A DNA stretch of 27,369 nt from Pontibacterium sp049599735 (GTDB lineage: Bacteria; Pseudomonadota; Gammaproteobacteria; Pseudomonadales; Balneatricaceae), in assembly GCA_049599735.1 (NCBI GenBank), contig JBMYOX010000049.1, forward strand, positions 1 to 27,369, in the 5' to 3' direction. Positions 1 through 8,343 of the stretch are shown here, one piece after another. The translations under genes and the position numbers were made by a program. Every line of letters starts with the position of its first letter. The first letter of the stretch is position 1. The notes under the pieces were generated by a model. It searched no databases. It worked only from the letters and a program-made list of their open reading frames with translations, and was not told the DNA's origin.

Positions 1-2
1 AC

Positions 3-2444
3 AGCCTGCACGGTGGCAGCGGTAACGATACTTTGTATGGTGAGGAAGATAATGACTGGCTATATGCAGGTATTGGCAATGACACGATTGATGGTGGCAC
101 CGGTTATGACACGGCTGTTTTTGTAGATGACTTTGCTAACTATACGATCGACAGGAGCGGTAGCACACTGACTGTGACGCATAATGACTTCGGTAGCGAT
201 GGCATTGATACAGTGCGAAATATTGAGTATTTGCAGTTTGCTGATCGCATAATAACCAGTGGACAAGATTCCACGGCCGGTATTTCGGTAAGCGCTCCGT
301 TTGATCTGTTGTATGAAGGCGGACAAACCACGTCTTACAGCGTGGTGTTATTAAGTGCCCCCGAGGCGGCGGTGACTGTTAATTTAAACGCTCCTGACGG
401 GTTGTTATTAAGTGAAAGTGAGCTGATCTTTACTGCGGATAACTGGAATCAAGTACGTACGGTTGAGATTAGTGTGCCTGATGATACTGTAGATAGCGGT
501 CTGCAAAGTATGCGCATTACACATCAGGTGGTGAGTGCGGATATGACGTATAACGTACTGGTTCCGGATGATGTGAATGTCACGGTACTGGACGATGATC
601 ACCGGGGTGTGTTGGCAGAAACTGCGTTGTCTGGCCTGAGCGAAGGTGAATTAACTCAGGTGAGCTTTAGTCTGAGCAGTCAGCCCGCCGACCCGGTTGT
701 TCTGACGCTGTCTGCTGATAACCGTCTTGCCCTTGCTGCCAGTGAGCTTACATTTACCCCTGAAAACTGGAATGTCATTCAGTTCGTAGAAGTCACAGCA
801 CCTGAGGATGAGCAGCTTAATACCGAAGAAGTTCAGACTCTTTCCATCATGGTTAGCAGTGATGATTCGCAGTTTGATGGAATTTCGGTTACTGATGTAC
901 TGTTTACCGTCGCAGATAATGATGTGCCATCTTCGCATCATACTGTACTTTCTGTCACCGAAGATGCTTTGCAAACGGACGGTTTCTTTGTTGCTGATGG
1001 CAGTGATGCAGGCAGAGAATACAGCTATGAATTAACGTCTCAGCCTGATCCGTTTAGCGCGCAGGTAGTCAATAATGGTGATGGTTCCTTCAGTCTGCTG
1101 CTGCATCCTGATGTGCAGGCAATGCAGGCAGGCGACAGCCAGGTTCTGGACTTCACCTATACCGCGCTCTGGAACGAAATTGCCAGTCAGCATAGTGTGC
1201 AGATTACTGTAAATGGTATGAATGATGCGCCTCAGGCGGGTAATGCACAGTTGTCCGTTAATGAGGGATCGACCAGTGTGTTTGGTTTGTTGCCGGGTTC
1301 TGACCCGGATACAGCAACAACGCTGCGTTATCAGTTCACCTCTGTTCCGGCTTTATCTGACGGGCAGGCTATGATTGTTGAGGGCAACCGTTTTCAGTAT
1401 GACTCTTCTTCCGCAGGGCGTTCATTAGCGGCCGGAGAGTCCCGCGACATTCAGCTTAGCTACCAGGTGATTGATGAGCAGGACGCTGTGAGTGATGAGG
1501 GCATAGTCACTATCAGTTTACAGGGTGTTAATGATGCCCCTGTTGCGGCTGCTGATACAGTGCTGGTTGATGCCGGATCAGAATTAGAACTGGCCGCTAT
1601 CTTGCTGGAGAATGATAGTGACCCGGACGCGACTGCAATACTGCACGTGGCAGAAATCGACAACAGCCTGACCCAGGGTTCAGTTGTTTATAATGCGGAC
1701 AGCCATAGTGTGCATTATACGGCCGATGCTGCCACTCATGACAGCCTGCCGGTTGGTGAAGCGGCAGCTGATCGCTTTAGTTACAGAACGGTGGATGACC
1801 AGGGTGCACTAAGTGACTGGGTGAATGTAGATATTACGGTGTCTGGCATACAACAGGTATCAGCTGATTATGATTTGGCCGGGGTGATCAGTTTTTGGGG
1901 TGATAGCGCTCAGCTGATTAAAGGTGCGGAAGTGAGTTTGCTGCAAAATGGAGAGTCTGTCGCAGCGGTAATATCTGACAGTCGCGGGGCTTATGCTTTT
2001 AGTGATTTAGCTGCCGGTGAGTATGCGCTTAGCCTGGAGAAAAGTTCTCCGGCATCAGATGACTATATTGCGGCTGTATCGGCTGCGGATGCTTCCGTGG
2101 CCGCCCGCCTTGCGGTTGGTTTAGTGGATGCCGGTAGTGAATATCAGAAATTTGCTGCTGATGTTGATGGTAATGGCGTAATTAGTGCGGCTGATGCCAG
2201 CATGATCGCCCGACAGGCTGTGGGTCTGATACAGCTGGGTGGCTGGAATCTGGTACCTGAATTTACGCAAGCGCAGTTAGATCAGTTTACTAATGATCCG
2301 GATAATAGCTCGAACACGTTGCCAGAGACGCTCAGTAACAGTGTCAGCCTGGATAACGATATGATTGCCGACTATACGGCAATCCTGTCAGGAGACGTAG
2401 ACGGCAGTTGGACGGCAACTCTGGAGGAGTTGAATAACGTCTAA
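3..2444 (+). CDS. Large RTX/VCBS-type secreted protein with dockerin-like C-terminus (5' partial)
   Basis: The frame is open to the left edge, so the gene starts upstream; the TTG at 33 lies inside an RTX repeat and is not a start. Modules in order: RTX nonapeptides of GGxGxDxLx type (nt 12-120); two Calx-beta-like modules, each with a T-x-x-N-W core and ending in DDD or DND (about 280-930); three VCBS/cadherin-like modules ending in NDAP or similar (about 940-1855); a carboxypeptidase-regulatory/SdrD-B-like module (1860-2050); dockerin-like calcium loops. The loop at 2160-2195 (D-V-D-G-N-G, closing D) and the one at 2394-2429 (D-V-D-G-S-W, closing E) look canonical; the one at 2055-2090 is degenerate. 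By family these are type I-secreted, calcium-stabilised adhesins or enzymes. Any catalytic domain would lie upstream of the window. Family assignment is firm, function is not. Confidence 0.85.
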   Translation, partial: SLHGGSGNDTLYGEEDNDWLYAGIGNDTIDGGTGYDTAVFVDDFANYTIDRSGSTLTVTHNDFGSDGIDTVRNIEYLQFADRIITSGQDSTAGISVSAPFDLLYEGGQTTSYSVVLLSAPEAAVTVNLNAPDGLLLSESELIFTADNWNQVRTVEISVPDDTVDSGLQSMRITHQVVSADMTYNVLVPDDVNVTVLDDDHRGVLAETALSGLSEGELTQVSFSLSSQPADPVVLTLSADNRLALAASELTFTPENWNVIQFVEVTAPEDEQLNTEEVQTLSIMVSSDDSQFDGISVTDVLFTVADNDVPSSHHTVLSVTEDALQTDGFFVADGSDAGREYSYELTSQPDPFSAQVVNNGDGSFSLLLHPDVQAMQAGDSQVLDFTYTALWNEIASQHSVQITVNGMNDAPQAGNAQLSVNEGSTSVFGLLPGSDPDTATTLRYQFTSVPALSDGQAMIVEGNRFQYDSSSAGRSLAAGESRDIQLSYQVIDEQDAVSDEGIVTISLQGVNDAPVAAADTVLVDAGSELELAAILLENDSDPDATAILHVAEIDNSLTQGSVVYNADSHSVHYTADAATHDSLPVGEAAADRFSYRTVDDQGALSDWVNVDITVSGIQQVSADYDLAGVISFWGDSAQLIKGAEVSLLQNGESVAAVISDSRGAYAFSDLAAGEYALSLEKSSPASDDYIAAVSAADASVAARLAVGLVDAGSEYQKFAADVDGNGVISAADASMIARQAVGLIQLGGWNLVPEFTQAQLDQFTNDPDNSSNTLPETLSNSVSLDNDMIADYTAILSGDVDGSWTATLEELNNV

Positions 2445-2457
2445 AACCGGCCCTCTC

Positions 2458-2490
2458 AGCAGTTCACAAAAAACTATTTTGTGGACTGCT
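2458..2490. terminator. Convergent hairpin between the RTX gene and the GGDEF-EAL gene
   Basis: A 14-bp stem (2458-2471 with 2477-2490, one G-T wobble) encloses a 5-nt loop. It sits between two converging genes and contains the stop codon of the minus-strand gene. Neither side has a strong T-run (TTCTG follows on the plus strand), so it may be a stabilising 3' hairpin or a weak bidirectional terminator. Confidence 0.6.
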
Positions 2491-4488
2491 TTCTGTACAG
2501 CTAAGTGCTTCCTGTTGCGTAAGTGCCGGCAATAAGTGCGGAAGTGGCATGGGTCTGAAGAAATAATAGCCCTGCAGGTTGTTGCAGTTGAGCCTTTTCA
2601 GCAAGGTGATAGCCTGTTCGGTTTCGCAGCCTTCGGCCACTACCCTGAGGCCCAGATTATGGGCCAGTCCGATAGTGGACTGAACAATGGTTTGGTGGCG
2701 TTTTTCGGTGCTGATGTTACTGATAAAGGACTTATCTATTTTCAGTTCTGAAACGGGTAAACGGCTCAGATGAGTCATTGAGGAATAACCGGTGCCATAA
2801 TCGTCAATAGAAAACTCGATACCCCTTTCAGTCAGTGCCAGCATGGTATTTCTGGCACGTTCAGGATCATCCATCAGGGCATTTTCGGTAATTTCCATTA
2901 TCAGCCCGGGGCGTGTGGGATAACGCTTCAGGATGGCGTCAATGGATGACAGGAAACTATCATCCAGAAGATTCAGAGCTGAGATGTTAATCGATAACGC
3001 TATATCCCGTCCCAGCGCCGATCGCATATGCGGGTAGTCGGTGAGCGCCTGCTCCAGCACCCAGCCGGTAAAGGCATTGATATGCCCGCCCATCTCAAGT
3101 GAAGGGATAAACTGATCCGGCGGAATATAACCCTGGGCAGGGTGCTGCCAGCGAACCAGTGCTTCAATGCCGGAAATCTTATTAGTGTGGCTGCTGACCT
3201 GAGGCTGGTAGTGCAGCAGAAATTCCCGGTTATCAAGTGCGACTTTTACTTCGGTCATCAGTGCCAGACGTTGCACAGAGTTCATATCCAGCGCCGGGCT
3301 GAATACGCTGTATTCACAGCGGCTATTTTTGCAGTGGTACATGGCGATATCAGCAAACTTCATCAGTTGCTGTGCATTGACCGATTGCGAAGGGTAAGCA
3401 ACCAGTCCGATACTGGTATCCAGTTTCATGCGCATGGCTTGCAGGAAAAAGGGCGCTTCAAACTGTTTGATAATCACAGCCGCCAGATCTTCTGCAGGCA
3501 GGACTCCATCGAAGATGCAGGCAAACTCATCACCACCGAGTCGTCCGAACAGCTGATGTTCGCTTTGCTGCGTATTAAAACGCTGACCTATTTCGCGGAG
3601 CACGCGGTCACCACTCTGGTGCCCCAGTGTGTCGTTGATGTTTTTGAAATCGTTAATGTCCAGCAGTGCCAGCCAGAAGGGTTTTCCGGCCTCAATACGC
3701 TGTTCAATGGCTGTTTTTAACTGATGCCGGTTGGGCAGATCGGTGAGTGAGTCAAAATTAGCCAGGCGCTCGAGGTGCTGATGCTCCTGCTCGAGCCTGT
3801 GGTGTAACCGGTTCAGGGATCTGACCAGGGTGTCCAGCTCGTCACCTGTGTTAAGCGGGGTTTCGGGGCGCTCAAGTAAGATAGGCCGGGTAGTGGCATA
3901 ACTGATACTTAACTGATCGACAATATGCTTCAGGTGACGGCTGATCAGCTGTCTGAACAGGTAGATAATAAACATTGTGACCAGAAAGGTCTTAATTGCC
4001 TGGCTGACCAGAATAACCCAAAAGGTATCCCACAGTCGGTTGTAGATGCCTTCCAGTGAGGCTTTAATATGCAGTTGTCCCAGTAACAGCGGATGGTTAC
4101 GGTGTGAATAGCTCAGCGCATAACTTTTGGACAGGGTGTCCTGAGTGCTGTTTTGCCCCACGGACATCAGCAGCTTGCTGTCAGCATCCTCTACGGCAAT
4201 GTAGCTGATATCCTGTTGCCGAAGAAGCCCTTCCATCTGGATGCTGAGTGAGGGCAAATTATAGGTCCAGACGCTTCGGGAGATGCTTTCCACGTTGGAG
4301 ATGCGAACCTGCTCAAAGCGCTGATCAAGTAAGTTCAGGTCGTAGTGATAGTCGCGCCAGAGCTGCAGGCCGGTTAGTAACAGTGTGATAAAGCTGCTGA
4401 AGACAAGGATCAGAACCACGAAGATTCTTGATACATTGCCGCCCAGGAGATTGCGTAGCAACGGGGATGCTATGCGGCTGGTGTTCAT
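2464..4488 (-). CDS. Membrane GGDEF-EAL protein (diguanylate cyclase/phosphodiesterase)
   Basis: Bifunctional c-di-GMP enzyme of 674 residues. A membrane helix (about 21-43), a periplasmic region of about 110 residues and a second helix (about 157-179) are followed by a linker and the GGDEF domain with intact GGDEF at 318-322. The RxxD product-inhibition site is absent: the equivalent residues are SEHQ, 309-312. The EAL domain keeps the usual metal and catalytic residues: EAL 442-444, N501, E535, DD 562-563, K583/K586, E619 and Q639. Both activities are therefore possible; which dominates cannot be read from sequence. Its ATG overlaps the stop of the upstream solute-binding protein gene (ATGA), so the two are translationally coupled and the binding protein probably feeds its periplasmic sensor. 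Confidence 0.93.
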   Translation of the reverse strand: MNTSRIASPLLRNLLGGNVSRIFVVLILVFSSFITLLLTGLQLWRDYHYDLNLLDQRFEQVRISNVESISRSVWTYNLPSLSIQMEGLLRQQDISYIAVEDADSKLLMSVGQNSTQDTLSKSYALSYSHRNHPLLLGQLHIKASLEGIYNRLWDTFWVILVSQAIKTFLVTMFIIYLFRQLISRHLKHIVDQLSISYATTRPILLERPETPLNTGDELDTLVRSLNRLHHRLEQEHQHLERLANFDSLTDLPNRHQLKTAIEQRIEAGKPFWLALLDINDFKNINDTLGHQSGDRVLREIGQRFNTQQSEHQLFGRLGGDEFACIFDGVLPAEDLAAVIIKQFEAPFFLQAMRMKLDTSIGLVAYPSQSVNAQQLMKFADIAMYHCKNSRCEYSVFSPALDMNSVQRLALMTEVKVALDNREFLLHYQPQVSSHTNKISGIEALVRWQHPAQGYIPPDQFIPSLEMGGHINAFTGWVLEQALTDYPHMRSALGRDIALSINISALNLLDDSFLSSIDAILKRYPTRPGLIMEITENALMDDPERARNTMLALTERGIEFSIDDYGTGYSSMTHLSRLPVSELKIDKSFISNISTEKRHQTIVQSTIGLAHNLGLRVVAEGCETEQAITLLKRLNCNNLQGYYFFRPMPLPHLLPALTQQEALSCTESSPQNSFL

Positions 4489-5204
4489 CCGGATGCGTCC
4501 ATCACCTGTTGTATTATTTGGTCAACTCTTCCGTTGTCCTGCATGCCCTTTAATGCCTGACCAAGAGGTTTTGCCAGATCAGCATTTTTTTTATTTAACA
4601 GCAGGTGAAGGGGAACCTCTGCCAGCGGAGGTGATTGCATGTGGTATTGTGTAATGCCCTGCCGGGATAGCTCATACAGGCCGTTGTAGTCGCCCAGCAA
4701 GGCCACATCAATACGATGATTGTCCAGCATTTTAAAGAGAGACTGAACGCTGTCCAGAATATGGGCCCGGGCAGGCTGTACCCGTTTAAGATTATTAACA
4801 TGAATTTTCCAGCCGGTCACGGTACCGGCCGAGTAAGGTTTCAGGTCATCCCAGTGACGGATTTTAATAGCATCGGTGCGGGTAAAAGCCACAAAACGTA
4901 CGGAAAAAAAGCTGGGTTCGACCGGGGTCAGGTCAGGGTATGCCTTTTCGATGATGGCTTTTATGCGGCAACATTCAGCATCGTCTATATGATCTGTAAC
5001 CAGTTGCAGCGAACGTTCTGCGGATACGGTCTGCAGACGGACATCTATGCCAATTTTTTCACCCGCCTCGCGCAACACCTGGTCGTAAATAGCGGAAACG
5101 GGCGGTGTGAAGCCGGTATTAACATGCAGGGTTCGCTCAGCGGCCTGAAGCGACAGGGTGACAAAGCATAGCACAGGCACGATTTTTTTAAGCATGCGCA
5201 GCAT
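4485..5204 (-). CDS. Periplasmic solute-binding protein (SBP_bac_3-like)
   Basis: 239 residues with an N-terminal signal peptide (basic MLRMLKK, hydrophobic core, likely cleavage after LQAA) and the layout of a family 3 periplasmic amino-acid-type binding protein: an N-terminal VNTGFTPP strand and a later DSVQSLFKMLDNHRIDVAL segment. A Cys-Cys pair near residue 59 is unusual for the family. No ABC permease or ATPase gene is nearby. The gene overlaps by 4 bp (ATGA) with the downstream GGDEF-EAL gene, which suggests a sensory partner and not a transporter subunit. The ATG at 5204 has a GAGGGA Shine-Dalgarno about 8 nt upstream. The ligand is unknown. Confidence 0.8.
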   Translation of the reverse strand: MLRMLKKIVPVLCFVTLSLQAAERTLHVNTGFTPPVSAIYDQVLREAGEKIGIDVRLQTVSAERSLQLVTDHIDDAECCRIKAIIEKAYPDLTPVEPSFFSVRFVAFTRTDAIKIRHWDDLKPYSAGTVTGWKIHVNNLKRVQPARAHILDSVQSLFKMLDNHRIDVALLGDYNGLYELSRQGITQYHMQSPPLAEVPLHLLLNKKNADLAKPLGQALKGMQDNGRVDQIIQQVMDASG

Positions 5205-5236
5205 AAATGATCCCTCAAAATAGCATTGGTTGATTC

Positions 5237-5245
5237 ATATTAGCA
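5237..5245 (-). promoter_or_regulatory. Candidate extended -10 promoter for the SBP/GGDEF-EAL operon
   Basis: On the minus strand TGC-TAATAT is read at 5245-5237, an extended -10 match about 33 nt before the ATG at 5204. No convincing -35 was found at the usual spacing, as is common for extended -10 promoters. The assignment is by pattern only. Confidence 0.35.
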
Positions 5246-5281
5246 GTAAATTCACAATGATGTAGCTCAACAGTTGTGTGT

Positions 5282-5295
5282 TTTTTGATCAAAAA
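5282..5295. promoter_or_regulatory. Perfect 14-bp palindrome TTTTTGATCAAAAA in a divergent gap
   Basis: This perfect inverted repeat lies in the 284-bp gap between the divergent solute-binding protein gene and the membrane protein gene. It is upstream of the candidate minus-strand promoter, a position that would suit an operator. It does not fit the FNR consensus (TTGAT-N4-ATCAA). No regulator is identified, and the rest of the gap shows nothing else recognisable. Confidence 0.35.
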
Positions 5296-5488
5296 GATAG
5301 GGCCAGGATTGCAGGGGCAGATGGCGATGCGCTGGCTTTGCAGGGCTTGTCCGGCGGATAAATGATTCAGGAATGATCCATGTGCAACTGCTGATACTGA
5401 GGTATGGTAGAGGGGTGTTTTTTAAGTGGATGCGTGCGGGTTTTCAGAGCCCGTACTCAGTGAAAAAAGCGGGCGGTAAGGCAGGCAA

Positions 5489-6610
5489 ATGACAGGAATG
5501 CAATACATTAAATTCTGGCGGCATCTGAGACTATCCCGGGCCGCAATAATCTCTCCGGTGATCGATTTGCTCTGTATTGGCGGAGGTTCTCTGCTGGTGA
5601 TGGGGCTGATACTTTCTGTTTTGTTGTGGTGCTATGCTACCGGCTCCTACGCGAGAGGCAGCATTGATTTTATCGACCTGTTTATTTTGCAGACACTGAT
5701 TAACTGGCCACATTTTGTGGTGTCTTACAAATTGCTTTACGGCAGAAAAGAAAACCTCAGTACTTATCCGATGGCAACCCTTTATGTACCGGCTGGACTG
5801 CTGCTGATTTGCCTGGCTGCATTGTTTTATGAGGTGAGTGATCAGGCCCCTGAGTTTACGGTTAATCAGCAAATGGCTTATTACTTCTGGCTGGTTGCGG
5901 CTTTGTATCTGGCCTGGCACTACACAGGCCAGGCCTGGGGTATGGTGGCAACGTTTGCGCATTTATCCGGCTTGAAATTGCTGGCGCGGGAGCGCTGCTG
6001 GCTGCGGGGTAGCCTGCATACCCTGATTTTCTGGCATGTGATCTGGGGTGCGTCAGATATGCCAAAGTACGGGCTGATTCGTTTTCTCCAGACCGATGAA
6101 ATGATGACCTTTGCCAATACAGTGGCAGTCATGGCCTTTGTATCCGGGCTTTATACTTTTGCCGGTATTATTAAGCGTCATGGCGCGATTGATGCGCGTG
6201 TTTTTGTGCCCTGGCTGGCGGTATTTGTCTGGTATCTGGTGCTGTTCCTGGAGCCCGGAGCTTATATGTTTGTGCAGCTTTCCCATGCACTTCAGTACCT
6301 GATTTTTCCGGCCCGTGTTGAGCTTAACCGGCTGCAGGAAAAGCAGCCTGAAAAACAGAGCCTGGACTTTACTGCTGTGCTGATGAGCAAAATACTGGCT
6401 TATTATCTGGTGATAGTCGCTGTGGGCCTGATGATTTTTTATCTGCCTGATTTGCTGATTGGCAATACAGGAGGGCTGATGACTATCGGGGGTATGCTCG
6501 CGCTGGCGGTTAATATTCATCATTATTACACTGACAGTGCCATCTGGAAACTCCGGGATAAAACGGTCAGGCAGCAATTATTCAGCCATCTGCCCGGCGC
6601 GGTCAAATAA
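5489..6610 (+). CDS. Polytopic membrane protein with conserved-looking histidines, unknown function
   Basis: 373 residues, strongly hydrophobic, with about eight to nine predicted membrane segments and no signal peptide. I do not recognise the family with confidence. Histidines recur in or beside membrane segments in distinctive contexts: WPHFVVSY, WHYTGQAWG, LHTLIFWHVIWG, LSHALQYL and NIHHYYTDSAIWKLRD near the C-terminus. Such a pattern is typical of membrane enzymes or carriers that bind metal or haem, but that is inference. The start may be ATG 5489, or the in-frame ATG 5498; an AAGGCAGG Shine-Dalgarno lies at 5478-5485. The gene stands alone and converges on the MauG-like operon, sharing a 3' hairpin with it. 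Confidence 0.85.
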   Translation: MTGMQYIKFWRHLRLSRAAIISPVIDLLCIGGGSLLVMGLILSVLLWCYATGSYARGSIDFIDLFILQTLINWPHFVVSYKLLYGRKENLSTYPMATLYVPAGLLLICLAALFYEVSDQAPEFTVNQQMAYYFWLVAALYLAWHYTGQAWGMVATFAHLSGLKLLARERCWLRGSLHTLIFWHVIWGASDMPKYGLIRFLQTDEMMTFANTVAVMAFVSGLYTFAGIIKRHGAIDARVFVPWLAVFVWYLVLFLEPGAYMFVQLSHALQYLIFPARVELNRLQEKQPEKQSLDFTAVLMSKILAYYLVIVAVGLMIFYLPDLLIGNTGGLMTIGGMLALAVNIHHYYTDSAIWKLRDKTVRQQLFSHLPGAVK

Positions 6611-6615
6611 GGGGG

Positions 6616-6639
6616 CCTCTGGCTGCCAGGGCTCAGAGG
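6616..6639. terminator. Short convergent hairpin
   Basis: CCTCTG (6616-6621) pairs with CAGAGG (6634-6639), followed on the plus strand by GTTTTC. It lies just after the membrane protein gene and overlaps the stop codon of the converging peroxidase gene. The six-pair stem is weak, so its termination activity is uncertain. Confidence 0.4.
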
Positions 6640-7889
6640 GTTTTCAGAAACGCGATCAACTGCTTCTTTTCAACGTCAGTGAGCAGCAGCGGAAGTAACT
6701 CAGAAACACGTGACTGGTAGCCGCTGAAGTTAGAAACTGAACCGGCCAGGGGATCCGGTGCACGGTTATAATGTTCGATAACGGCTTCGAGGCTTTTTAG
6801 CTGACCTGCGTGCATATAAGGCGGTCTTTGAGAGACGGCGCGCAGAGAAGGGGTTTTAAAGGCCCCGATAAATTGCCGGGCGTTGCTTTGCATAAACTCC
6901 AGCTCAGGGCACTGACCGGCTTTGGCATCGCTGTAGAGCCCCAGGCAGTTAAACGGGTCTGAGCGTATGCCGGAAATAACCATAAAACGGCCCAGGTCAG
7001 GCGCCTTACCCAGCCGTGTTGGAACGCCTGTATTGTGGAAAAAATCATCGGTAAAGCGGGGGCCGTTATGACAGCTTGCGCAGTTTGCTTTTCCAACAAA
7101 CAAACGGAAACCTGAGCGTTCATCAGCAGAAAGCAGGTTGCTATTCAGGCTATCATTATCGGTAAGGCGGGCTTTTATATAACGATCAAACCGGTTTTCC
7201 TGGGGCTTGAGTGTGCCTTCATAAGCCGCAATGCTTTTTCCGATATTGGCAAACACCTGATTAATCTCATGTTGTACCGATTCAGAGAGTTGCTGCCAGT
7301 TCTCCGTGGCCAGGCCGGGTACCAGAGGGCTTGCTTGTTCGGGCCAGCTATCCGGAGTCGGCAGGTCAGGGCCAAACAGCGCCCGGTATTGGCTCCGGTA
7401 GTTTTCCAGTACGTACCGGGCCAGTTGTGTACGGTTTGCACCGTGTTCATTCGGGTCTTCCAGAGGCCCCAGTGCCTGACTCCAGAGGCTGTCTTTACGC
7501 CCATCCCAGAAAAACCAGGCGGACCACTGTACACCCCGGATGGGCATAGTACGCCGTACCCCTGTGCTTATGCCTTGTGCAACCGGTTTGTCATCCTGAA
7601 ATTCTTTGTCCGGACTATGACAAGTCGCACAGCTGACTGCCTGATTGGCACTTAAGTTTTTATCAAAAAATAAGGCCTGGCCAAGGGAGATTGCGGTGGG
7701 TTTTTCTGCAACCTGATTGCTGTGATCGGGAGGTGGCGCAGGCAGGTTAGCAATATAAAAGTTGGTCGCTTGCTGTAGTTCCTGTGGATTTAAGGGCGTT
7801 GCTTCATTAGCCTGCAGACCCGGCGACAGCAGAATAAACAGTGTGATGATCTGCGTTAAAGAATTGAATAAGACGCCGTATCGCATCAT
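6633..7889 (-). CDS. MauG/bacterial cytochrome c peroxidase-family di-haem protein
   Basis: 418 residues with a signal peptide (about 1-27) and two c-type haem sites, CATCH at 87-91 and CASCH at 270-274, the hallmark of the di-haem CCP/MauG family. Other family landmarks are LGQALFFDKNLS before haem 1, WSAWFFWDGR after it, and PPYMHAGQLKSLEAVIEHY at 357-373. The mature protein acts in the periplasm, either reducing peroxide or oxidising a protein or small-molecule partner. Two extra cysteines (C315 and C327) in a segment after haem 2 could form a disulphide. The gene begins 16 bp after the FixH/YtkA-like gene, clearly in one operon. Peroxidase and MauG-type activity cannot be told apart without the axial ligand geometry. 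Confidence 0.92.
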   Translation of the reverse strand: MMRYGVLFNSLTQIITLFILLSPGLQANEATPLNPQELQQATNFYIANLPAPPPDHSNQVAEKPTAISLGQALFFDKNLSANQAVSCATCHSPDKEFQDDKPVAQGISTGVRRTMPIRGVQWSAWFFWDGRKDSLWSQALGPLEDPNEHGANRTQLARYVLENYRSQYRALFGPDLPTPDSWPEQASPLVPGLATENWQQLSESVQHEINQVFANIGKSIAAYEGTLKPQENRFDRYIKARLTDNDSLNSNLLSADERSGFRLFVGKANCASCHNGPRFTDDFFHNTGVPTRLGKAPDLGRFMVISGIRSDPFNCLGLYSDAKAGQCPELEFMQSNARQFIGAFKTPSLRAVSQRPPYMHAGQLKSLEAVIEHYNRAPDPLAGSVSNFSGYQSRVSELLPLLLTDVEKKQLIAFLKTL

Positions 7890-7905
7890 AAAGACAGTGC
7901 CCGTT

Positions 7906-8343
7906 TTACAGATTCAGATTAAACCTGGCGCTGTCGGTCAGGCCATTGACGGTAATGACCAGATCAATCACCCAGGCACCATCCATGGAAAACTTCATAC
8001 CTTCCAGACGGTACAGACCGGGTTCATCCTGTGGTGTGGCGCGGGGTTTAGTGGGTAAGCCGTGGCCGTGGTGGAGCATGCCGCCATCAATACTGATGCG
8101 GGCATTATGAACCGGCTGGCCCTGCTGATTTTTAACTGTCAGATCCCATGAATGGATTTTACCAATCTGCACAGGTGGCGCTGAGGGTCTCAGGCTGAGC
8201 TGGTAAACCTGGCGGGCGCTCTGCTGGTCGAAGGATTGTGGCTTATCTGCCGCCTGGGCGGGGGTCAGGGCTAAGCTAAAAAACATGCCGGGTACTAATA
8301 ACAGTGCGATGGCTGCGGTTTTTTTCAGAAGGCTAATTGTCAT
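7906..8343 (-). CDS. FixH/YtkA-like periplasmic protein
   Basis: Small exported protein of 145 residues from the chosen start. The ATG at 8355 has no Shine-Dalgarno. The ATG at 8343 sits 6 nt after GGAG (8346 is also possible), so I chose 8343. A hydrophobic signal segment ending near AQAA is followed by a beta-rich YtkA/FixH-like domain with GGMLHHGHGLPTKP (His 91, 92, 94), then GLYRLEGMKFSMDGAWVIDL. This family is periplasmic and often found with copper or cytochrome maturation genes. Here it is the first gene of an operon with the di-haem MauG-like enzyme, which makes it a candidate partner or substrate. It contains two tryptophans (66 and 124). Confidence 0.8.
   Translation of the reverse strand: MTISLLKKTAAIALLLVPGMFFSLALTPAQAADKPQSFDQQSARQVYQLSLRPSAPPVQIGKIHSWDLTVKNQQGQPVHNARISIDGGMLHHGHGLPTKPRATPQDEPGLYRLEGMKFSMDGAWVIDLVITVNGLTDSARFNLNL

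Noticed and set aside
33..35. TTG at 33 as the start of the RTX gene
   Set aside because: The frame is open upstream and the RTX repeat continues across this codon to the window edge.
3142..3720. 192-codon plus-strand frame opposite the GGDEF-EAL gene
   Set aside because: It is antisense to conserved GGDEF and EAL coding sequence, with no ribosome site or domain of its own.
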